Shown here: one piece after another, positions 56,560 through 64,000 of the stretch
Layout of the letters: each line of letters opens with the position of its first letter
Position numbering within the stretch: position 1 is the stretch's first letter
NCBI RefSeq assembly: GCF_000283155.1
Contig: NW_004454282.1
Coordinates: 2,535,135 to 2,599,134, forward strand
Origin: Ceratotherium simum simum
Lineage: Eukaryota; Chordata; Mammalia; Perissodactyla; Rhinocerotidae
Direction: 5' to 3'
Length of the DNA: 64,000 bases
Position numbers and translations under genes: made by a program
The notes under the pieces: generated by a model
What the model was told of the DNA's origin: nothing
The model's input: only the letters and a program-made list of their open reading frames with translations
Database searches by the model: none

Positions 56560-57345
56560 TCAAGTGCTTTGTTCATTTCTCATAAACATCTGTCGTGAAG
56601 TTTGAGGGTTTTTTTTTTTAACATGGAACATTTTAGAGTCTTTGAACAGATCTCCCCCCACACGTATTCTGCGTCTTCCATCTGAAAAGGACGGCTGCTG
56701 TACTCCCCACCAAGGGAGCAGCGAACTCCTCTGGGGCACACACAGGGATTCCTGATCTTGTGTTTTCATCGGTGGCCTCTGACTCTTTTTTCCCCCAAAA
56801 CTATAACTTGCATTTCTGAGAAGTAGCAAATTGTCAGTGTTAGCTATTACTTTCTTTCTCTTTGCCGTTTCTTTGTGTTTTCTCCCGTGAGGTTGATTCT
56901 GGTCTCGTGAATGCCCCACACCATGCGAGCACTCGGAGGAAGGAAGTGGGAGAAAGAAAGGGACGTGGATATTTCTACCAACTGAAAAGCCAAGGGTGCT
57001 GGTTTTTTCCTTGCTCTCGAGAAAACAAAACAAGATTTTCTCCTTGAGACAGCCCTTCAATGCCCCTGTCTTCTCTGGAGGACTGTTCTTTGCTGATGAA
57101 ATCAGTGTCTCCACTGTTTCCTGTGCTTTTCCATCTCTTCCTTTATAGTTATAACATTCACCTGTCATTGAATCTGCTAACAACTTGGCACATGCCAGAA
57201 AGAAAACTGTTCTTGGGGGTGTTGATTTCTTGCTACAAAAAATTCCCCAAGACCCCATAACTCTCTGAATAGGGCCATACTGGAGATTTCCAGTACCTGT
57301 GCCATTTAGACCCTGCTCCAAAGGGCCACTGCAAGCTCCCTCCAT
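56560..57345 (-). CDS. Unrecognised antisense open frame, 261 codons
   Basis: The longest uninterrupted ATG-started frame in the window, on the strand opposite to ITPR1 and in DNA I cannot assign to a repeat. It is basic and rich in Lys and Ser (for example GRKHKETAKRKK and SFGGKKSQRPP), with no signal peptide, transmembrane run or known motif. The first ATG is followed by MEGACSGPLEQGLNG. No promoter, splice or poly(A) signal clearly belongs to it. A frame this long is uncommon by chance in 64 kb of AT-rich DNA but not exceptional. It could be a chance frame, part of an antisense non-coding RNA, or an orphan gene; I favour chance. Confidence 0.15.
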   Translation of the reverse strand: MEGACSGPLEQGLNGTGTGNLQYGPIQRVMGSWGIFCSKKSTPPRTVFFLACAKLLADSMTGECYNYKGRDGKAQETVETLISSAKNSPPEKTGALKGCLKEKILFCFLESKEKTSTLGFSVGRNIHVPFFLPLPSSECSHGVGHSRDQNQPHGRKHKETAKRKKVIANTDNLLLLRNASYSFGGKKSQRPPMKTQDQESLCVPQRSSLLPWWGVQQPSFSDGRRRIRVGGDLFKDSKMFHVKKKNPQTSRQMFMRNEQST

Positions 57346-57609
57346 ACAGTAGGAACACTACAGGTGCAGATGTCCCAAGCACAAGTGAAGGCAAAAGGGC
57401 GCTGACATGTCTCCCACCAGAATGCTCAGTGACCGTCTAACCCACTGACTCGCCGGCATCTACCTGATGGGGTTGTGGCGATGATTTTATTGGCTGCTTC
57501 ATAGAAATCGTTTAGCACCTTGTACATAATAAATGATTACAAACTATCGTTTTCCTTGTGCCTGGCACATAATAAATGTTCGTAAACTGTTAAAAGAAAA
57601 AAAAATTCC

Positions 57610-58370
57610 TTGAGTGCGTAATTGGACCGGTTGTCTTTAAGTTAGATTTCATCCATGATACAAGTGACATGCTTTGCCAACATGGGCTTGAAGAAGTAAA
57701 TACGAAACACTGATTTGTTGAAGATTAAGATGACTCTGCTAGGAACCAAAATGGCTGGAGAAGAGGATGACTGAGAATAGAAGAGTGATGTCTGGCTTTG
57801 TGTTTGCATCGTACGTGGAGCTGTTTCTCCACGGCGTGGAGCTGCATAGAGAAGACAGAAGTGCTCGTGTGTATGTGTGTAAGGGGGTGGCGACTTGGAA
57901 GAGAAGATGCCAGCTGTGGCTTCTCACAGCGTAGGTTTGGAGGCCAAGGACGGGCCTGCAGAGAAGTACGTCTTCTACAACATGTGTTTTGTTGGTTTTG
58001 TTCTGGTCTTGGTCTGCACGTAACAACAGCAACAAAAAGAGACCAGCTGGAGTCTAGAAGGGAAAAGTAACGAGAATAGGGAGAGTGTTAGAATTGCCCC
58101 AGCATCACTGTATTTATGGGATGAACTCTTATTGGTTGGTGCTGAGATTGAGAGATGTGAAATCATGGAACAATTCAGAAATGATTCTTTAGAAAAACAG
58201 TCTTCTGATAGCTTCAGCATACAGGCCTTTTTATGTGAACGGATCTTTCTAACGCTCAGCGTTGCCCAGAAATGCCTGTGCTTCTTATCTACAGAGTTTA
58301 TTCCATGTCTTAATTATAAAGGGTTGAGTAGATGTTTCAGGGTTGACATTGGTCCTTCTCGGGAAACAAG
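57610..58370. other. No gene recognised
   Basis: Unassigned intronic DNA. Just before it, 57470-57595 has two L2/MIR-like ends ('agcaccttgtacataataaa' and 'tgcctggcacataataaatg'). Confidence 0.4.
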
Positions 58371-58379
58371 GTCGTAACA

Positions 58380-58700
58380 GAGCTAGCCCCTGGCCTTGGC
58401 CAGTGCTTTAGCACTCATTTAATAAGTATTTCACAAATTCTTGCTATATTTACAATATGTACTAATAGTAGTGGCGTAGAGACAAAGATAACATTTCCAT
58501 GTGCAGTGCTCTTATCAGTTTCTAAAGGCTTCTCTTATACCAATGAGGAGTTTGAAAATCAGAGAGGATTTTGAAGATGAGGAATTTGAAAATCAGAGAG
58601 GTCAGGCCAAGGTTATATTGCTGGTAAGGCAAAGAGCTATAGCTGCAACTAACCTTATCTTGTTCTTTTTCTCTGCTTTCTAAGATTTGGTCTCTACTCT
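58380..58700 (-). repeat. MIR-like fragment with local tandem duplication
   Basis: A 25-bp unit starting atgagga and containing 'tttgaaaatcagagagg' occurs at 58543-58567 and 58577-58601 (period 34). It looks like the MIR 'atgaggaaactgaggctcagagagg' segment after duplication. Confidence 0.5.
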
Positions 58701-58899
58701 CAACCAACTTTACTTTTAATAGAAAAGATAATTTGGTTGACTCCAATGAACATTTACTAAGTACATTCTGGAAGTACTATGTTGAAACAGACTTGCCTTT
58801 AATCTGGGTCTCAAGATAGCAGAAGTAATCCTATTTGTATTTTTATCTGTTCCGTTAAGGTGCTTATCACAATTTTAATGAAGAAATTGTTGGGGTAAT

Positions 58900-59040
58900 G
58901 ATTTATTCTTTGTTTACCTCCCCTGATAGACTATGGGCAGGGACTGTATCTTTCTTGTTGACCCAGCAGCATCCTCAACACAGGATGACGTATCTCTCAC
59001 AAAACAGGCCCTCAACAAAAGCTTGTTGAATGAACACACT
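58900..59040 (+). repeat. L2 LINE 3' end
   Basis: 'gactatgggcagggactgta', 'caggccctcaacaaaagctt' and gttgaatgaa are the L2 3' end. Confidence 0.75.
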
Positions 59041-59384
59041 ATACAGGATAGGGTAGGTGTGACTTTAGGGGTATATAAAGTGTTATGGGAACATAGATGA
59101 AGTGTTGTTGGGGAAGGGGTTGCTGAGAAGAGTAGGGAAACCTATAGAGAAGACATGTTAAGCTGGGCCCGGAAGAATGGCTGGGAGTTAGAGATGAATG
59201 CGCCGAGAGGGGTCGGGGTAGAGGGGCATTCTTATGCAGTGACTTACAGGACCAAAGCTAGAGATGGGCAGAGTCCAGAGGGATCTTTTTTGACCTGGTA
59301 TGTGAAGTTAAGGCTGAAGTGGTAGATTGGTGCCAGAATTTGAAGCCCTTGATTGACTAAATAAGACATTTGGATTTTGTTCAT

Positions 59385-59560
59385 ATTACTATTACTAACT
59401 TTAAAAAAGAACATTTATTAGTCTCTTGCTACACTGAATTCATTATATCCATTACCTTTTTTAGCTGTTAGGTCAGTCTCGTGAGGTATCTTACAGATCA
59501 AAAAACTGACGCCCAGAGAGTTTAAGTAACTTGCCTCAAATCACACAGTCATTGTCTTCG
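59385..59560 (-). repeat. MIR SINE
   Basis: 'ttacagatcaaaaaactgac', 'gcccagagagtttaagtaac' and 'ttgcctcaaatcacacagtc' are antisense MIR. Confidence 0.8.
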
Positions 59561-59563
59561 TCT

Positions 59564-59912
59564 GTTCAGGCTGCTATAACAACAATACCATAGACTGGAT
59601 AGCTTTTAAACAAAAGAAATTTATTTCTCACAGTTCTAGAGTCTGAGAAGTCCAAGATCAGGGCACCAGCAGACTCAGTATCTGGTGTGAGCTTGCTTTC
59701 TGGTTCATTGATGGCACCTTCTAGCTGTTCCTCACGTGGTGGAAGGGACGAGCTCTCTCAAGTCTCTTTTATAAGGGCACTAATCCCATTCATGAGGGCT
59801 CCACTCTCATGACCAAATCACTTCCTAAAGGCCCCACCTCCTAATACTATCATGTTGGGCATTAGGTTGCACCATATAATTTTGGGAGGACACAAACATT
59901 CAGACCATAGTA
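59564..59912 (-). mobile_element. MST/THE1-type MaLR solo LTR, antisense
   Basis: The + strand carries the reverse of an MST/THE1-type LTR: 'ggctgctataacaacaatac', 'catagactggatagctttta', 'gaaatttatttctcacagtt', 'gcactaatcccattcatgag', 'aaaggccccacctcctaata' and 'ggacacaaacattcagacca'. No internal retroviral sequence is present. Confidence 0.88.
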
Positions 59913-60189
59913 GTCAGTGAGCAGCAGAGGTAGTGATAATTCTGTTCTCTCCCACTGAAATCTGTGAGCCTAGCATTTCTCTGTGAAGGTGGCAGTGACA
60001 TGTCATTCTTTATATTGTCAGAAATGAGCACAATGCTTGGCACATTATAGGTGTTCCAGGGTTTGAGAGAATGAATTTTGGCCCAGTCACAGATATAATC
60101 AGTGCTTTCCTTTAGGAAGATTAGTCTGGTAATAGTATGTATTGGCTGAGTTAATAGATATTGTTTTTCTGGCATGAATATATTGAATT

Positions 60190-60380
60190 AATATTTTTGA
60201 TGCTTGCTGTGTGCCAGGCACTGTCATAGGTGCTGGGGACCTATGGTGGGCTCAATGGTGGGTTGGGCTGGAGTGGGAGAGGTTGTAGGGAGGCAAGTAA
60301 GGCCAGGTGGGAAGGAGTGAGGGTTGCAGGTCTCTGCAATGAGAGAGGATGGGTGGAGGATGGGTGGTAAATGAGATTGA
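60190..60380 (+). repeat. Ancient interspersed repeat fragment
   Basis: 'ttgctgtgtgccaggcactg' then 'tcataggtgctggggaccta' is the start module of the family at 10150 and 21815; the rest is diverged and G-rich. Confidence 0.45.
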
Positions 60381-61084
60381 GGACTCAGGTTCTGGTTCAC
60401 TCAGCGGTGAGCAAGAATCATGATGGATGTCAGTGACAGAAAGTGTCTCTCTCAGTGGTCATTGGGTAGAAGATGGGACCGTGACCCTGATGTTAAAACA
60501 GCAGTTTCTTCTCTTCCTGCTTATGGGTAAATTAATTGGGTTACATATGTCTATGAATGATGGTATAAATATATTTCTGATGACAATCCAGAGAAAAAGC
60601 AAAAATGGCAATGAAGGAACTGTTGCTCATATATCAATTGAGAAAGCAACCCTCTTTGGTAGGAACACATGGCACCAATGAGGGGGCTGGGAGTGAAGAG
60701 AGATTTTGTTACTGAGAGCATGGTCTGGGGATGGAAGTGTACCCACGCGGAATGTTTCCCATCTGGCATGGGCTGTGCTTTTGAAACAATGCACCCTGTT
60801 CCATAGGGTTTCTAATAAATACTGAACAGGATGGAGTATTGGAGAATGCAGTGTTTTTATTTAGAGAAAGCACCAGAATCCCGTAATCAAAGTCAGAGTA
60901 TTTAGGGGATTAGAATTGATTAGAGGGATTACTGAATCCAGTCATCTCAAACTCTTCTGTCTTTTAAGATGAGGAAACTATCCTTGGGTGTTTTCTGAGT
61001 TGTATAAGCTATCCAAGGTGGTACAGCTGGTTATTATACAGACAGGACCAGAACCTAGGTCTTCAGAGGTAACTGATAATTTTT

Positions 61085-61294
61085 TTTTTTTTTTAAGATT
61101 TTATTTATTTATTTTTCCCCCAAAGCCCCAATACATAGTTGTCTGTCATAGCTGCACATCCTTCTAGTTGCTGCATGTGGGACGCGGCCTCAGCATGGCT
61201 GGAGGAGTGGTGCCTCGGTGCGCACCCGGGATCCGAACCCGGGCCGCCGGCAGCGGAGCGCACGCACTTAACCACTAAGCCAGGGGGCCGGCCC
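61085..61294 (-). mobile_element. ERE SINE, antisense, 16-bp TSD
   Basis: Poly-T, 'ttttcccccaaagccccaat', the tRNA-like part and terminal gggggccggccc. Duplications gtaactgataattttt are at 61069-61084 and 61295-61310. Well preserved. Confidence 0.95.
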
Positions 61295-61610
61295 GTAACT
61301 GATAATTTTTAGCACTTGGGTGTGTATCTTTCCAGGATGTTTCCTATTCATTTGAAGGCATATAGATGTATATAAAAATGTACATTTTTATGAGTTTTCT
61401 TAAACGTCTAATTCTTCTTCTACAGCTTGGCTTTTTTTTTCCACCTAGCAGTACTTCTTTAAACCATGTTTTTTTGAAGTTAGTGCCTAGTTCTTTTCAG
61501 TTGTTGAGATTATTCCAGGGTATGGAATTGCCAGAGTATAAATAGCCATTCTCTGAATGATAAACATATAAGCTGTTTAATTATTTATTTTTTTGCTATC
61601 CTGAAAAATA

Positions 61611-61935
61611 CAGTTGTCCCTCAGTATCCTCAGGGAATTGGTTCCTGGACCCCTGTGGTTGCCAGAATCCACAGATGCTCAAGTCCCTTATGTAAAATGG
61701 CATATTATTTGCATATAACCTATGCACATCCTCAAATATACTTAAAATCATCTCTGGATTACTTATAATACCTAACACAATGTAAGCGCTATGTAAGTAG
61801 TTGTTATACTGTATTATTTAAGGAATAATGACAAGAAAAATAGCCTGTACGTGTTCAGTACAGATGCAGCCACCTTCCGATCCGCAGTTGGTTGAGTCCC
61901 CAGATGCGGGACCCGTGAACATGGAGGGCTAACTG
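61611..61935. mobile_element. Tigger-type (TcMar) non-autonomous DNA transposon
   Basis: 325 bp from cagttgtccctcagtatcc to catggagggctaactg; the ends are complementary over about 12 bases with mismatches, and TA flanks both sides (61609-61610, 61936-61937). Internal 'gatgctcaagtcccttatgt' and 'ggaataatgacaagaaaaat' are typical of this old mammalian family. Confidence 0.88.
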
Positions 61936-61959
61936 TACTGCAATTTATTAATCAAAAAT

Positions 61960-62170
61960 TCATACAGCCCCTACTTTGTGCCAGATGCTGTGCCAATATT
62001 AACTAATTTAAATCTTGTAACAGTCTAATGAGGCTTATCTGTCTTACAGATGAAGAAACTGAGACCGGAAAGAAGTTAAATAATTTACTTAATGCCACGT
62101 GGCTTGAAGCTGGATTTGAATGCAGCAGTCCAGCTCCAGAGCCCGTGTTCTTTGACTGTTCAGTAGAGCC
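61960..62170 (-). repeat. MIR SINE
   Basis: 'ctactttgtgccagatgctg', 'ttacagatgaagaaactgag' and 'gcttgaagctggatttgaat' are antisense MIR. Confidence 0.85.
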
Positions 62171-62179
62171 TCCATTTGA

Positions 62180-63420
62180 TGAAATGTTTTGGCTAAAGCG
62201 TTGATTGGACTTCTAAATAGTCATCTGTGGCTTTCTAACTTAAAAAAAAAAAAATTATGTTCCTGTAGCATTTGGAATTAAGCTTACAAAGTAGAGTATT
62301 CTGTTTGAAGTTTCCTTTTCCTTCAGATGATTTTTTGCAGATTTGGTATTTTTTTCCCTCTATCAAAGTTACAGTGTTAGGGATATGACTCAGAAGCCCA
62401 GGTGAGGGTAGGGGTGTTCCAGTTATTCTAAGTGTAAACGTAAATCATGGGTTTCATGTGGATGCATACCTCACTTCTATAAAAATGCAATTATTTCAGC
62501 ATTCATTGTAAATTCACTGATGTTCATAAATTTATGGCAAAAATCCATCGAGTTTTAAAGTAAGTTTGATTATAACCACATAAGCTGCTCCCCCCTCCCC
62601 CGCCACCTCCTTTCTTATAAGAACGTTTTCTGCCCACTCTGAATAAGTTTATAAAAGAGTTTGGACAGTCCTCAAACCAGTCAACTTCTTAATTCAGTTT
62701 AAAAATTGGGAAAATATGCTTTGGAATAGATATTCTGAGTGCGAGTTTCTTCTATCGTCTGACAAGTTTAGTATGGGTAAAACATAGGAGGAAGAAATCC
62801 TAATTGGAAAAAAGCCATCCAGTAGAATGCCTGATATGATGAAGAGTTTGAAGAAAGTTGAGGATATACTAAAGGCAATTAGTGCAAGAAAAAAAAAAAG
62901 CAATTAGAAACTCTAGGAAAAACTAAAACTGAATTAAAAAGGAAATGTATTCATATTACATTTTTTGCTATGCTTTGAACAATATTTACATGGTCCTAAT
63001 AATATAAACACAGAATCAGTTTACAGACAAAGCAAGAAGTTCATGGTTATGAAACAATATTGCTCATCAACTTTGATGATGTAAAAGTAAAGTTATATAA
63101 AGTAGATGGTAAGAGATGGAAAGATGTGGAAAGGTAAAGGAGGAGCACATTAATCTCAAAGTTGGGCAGTTAAGAGCTATTGTAGGTGATGCAACAGAAA
63201 TTAAAAGGGACTACATTTTTTAAAATAAAAAGTTAAAAAATATATGGGCCAGGAAAGAGCAAAATAATCTTTTTAAAAGAGGAAAATAACTACTAAGAAA
63301 TAACAAAGAAAAGTGTTAAGAGCATGTCTTCTCTGGAGAGGCATTCAGGGAAAGCGTCTTCTGGTGCAGGACAAGGGAATGTTGCTTTTCATTTTAAGCT
63401 AATTTGATTTTAAAAACCTT
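62180..63420. other. No gene; AT-rich intronic DNA
   Basis: AT-rich and A-rich (62700-63300), possibly very old L1, but no diagnostic phrase was found. No exon. Confidence 0.4.
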
Positions 63421-63429
63421 TTTTCCAAT

Positions 63430-63785
63430 GGGAATTTCCAAGTTCGAAAAAATAGACAAGTGAAGCCCTACGGACCTATCTACCAGACTCAACAACACTC
63501 CACATTTTACCATTTTTGTTTCATCTATTTTTTTTTTCTAGTGTGCTTAAAATATCATGCCATTTCACCTCTGAATACTTTCAAATGCATCTCAAAATAA
63601 AAAACACATCTTCTTACATAACCGTAATACTATTATCACACCTAATAAAACTAATAATTCCTATCATTACCATATTGAATTTTCTCTGATTATCTGAAAA
63701 AAAATTTTAATAGTTAATATGTTCAAATGAGGTTCCAAATAAGGCCCCCTCTTATTTATGGGCATTATGTCTCTTTAATTTCTTT
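63430..63785. repeat. L1M LINE 3'-end region
   Basis: 'ctaccagactcaacaacact', 'tcacctctgaatactttcaa', 'cttacataaccgtaatacta' and 'ttatcacacctaataaaact' are the same old L1M module as at 180-960. Confidence 0.7.
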
Positions 63786-63788
63786 CTT

Positions 63789-64000
63789 TTTTTTTTTGTG
63801 AGGAAGATCAGCCCTGAGCTAACATCCATGCCAATCCTCCTCTTTTTTTTTGCTGAGGAAGACTGGCCCTGAGCTAACATCTATTGCCAGTCCTCCTCCT
63901 TTTTTTCCCCTTTTTTCTCCCCAAAGCCCCAGTAGATAGTTGTATGTCATAGTTGCACATCCTTCTAGTTGCTGTATGTGGGACACCGCCTCAGCATGGC
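63789..64000 (-). mobile_element. ERE SINE, composite tail, cut by the window end
   Basis: Antisense. It carries both tail types in series: two 'gaggaag...ccctgagctaac' modules, then 'ccccaaagccccagtagata' with 'catccttctagttgctgtat', and the start of the tRNA-like part. The head lies beyond the window. Confidence 0.9.

Larger units (their letters stand above)
32288..64000 (+). other. ITPR1: ITPR1 intron 4 (partial, over 31.7 kb)
   Basis: Begins gtaagttggtg. I looked for the next ITPR1 exon (expected to encode DCLFKLCPMNRYS) and did not see it. Besides the listed items, stretches with no recognisable feature include 32300-32880, 33070-33520, 34300-35050, 35690-36750, 37510-37900, 38240-38680, 38890-40370, 43870-46870, 50460-51130, 51400-52940, 54800-56550, 57610-58370 and 62180-63420. 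Confidence 0.9.

Noticed and set aside
32288..64000. A further ITPR1 coding exon
   Set aside because: I looked for sequence encoding DCLFKLCPMNRYS and for SUMF1-like exons and saw none; the intron simply continues.

Overview
This is nuclear DNA from a mammal, almost certainly an odd-toed ungulate (horse family or a relative). The evidence is the SINE population. At least eight copies of the tRNA-derived ERE family are present, with the ggccggccc head, the 'gaggaagattagccctgagctaac' module and the 'ctttgggg' tail module. ERE elements are typical of Perissodactyla. The remaining repeats (MIR, L2, ancient L1M, MER5A/MER20-type hAT elements, Tigger-type DNA elements, MaLR LTRs) are shared by placental mammals. 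No bacterial, viral or CRISPR-like system is present.

The window holds the 5' end of one protein-coding gene on the + strand, ITPR1 (inositol 1,4,5-trisphosphate receptor type 1, an ER calcium-release channel). It is identified from its first two coding exons. Exon 3 (27768-27875) carries the start codon and encodes residues 1-30 plus two bases of codon 31. Exon 4 (32217-32287) completes codon 31 and runs to the first base of codon 55. The splice phases match (2, then 1) and both exons have canonical splice sites. Upstream is a CpG-rich promoter (about 5880-6520) with a TATA box and two oppositely oriented ZNF143-type motifs. It is followed by two probable non-coding exons (about 6183-6452 and 7239-7314).

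Layout: 1-5880 is intergenic DNA with old repeats; 5880-7314 is the promoter and 5' UTR exons; 7315-27767 is a 20 kb intron; 27768-27875 is coding exon 3; 27876-32216 is an intron; 32217-32287 is coding exon 4; 32288-64000 is intron with no further recognisable ITPR1 exon. The next expected exon, starting with the rest of the Asp codon after KKFR, lies beyond the window.

The introns are mostly old repeats and unrecognised sequence. The most layered region is 46.9-50.5 kb: an antisense ancient L1 carrying an MLT1-type LTR, a 5'-truncated L1 3' end with a 14-bp target duplication, and a 210-bp Tigger-like element. The items most worth a second look are the promoter architecture with two 5' UTR uORFs and a GGA/GGT repeat; a perfect GTCACGTGAC site (CLEAR/USF type) and a perfect X-box palindrome in intron 4; a 261-codon antisense open frame at 56.6-57.3 kb; an ERE whose tail is triplicated; and a young-looking ERE with a perfect 17-bp target duplication.
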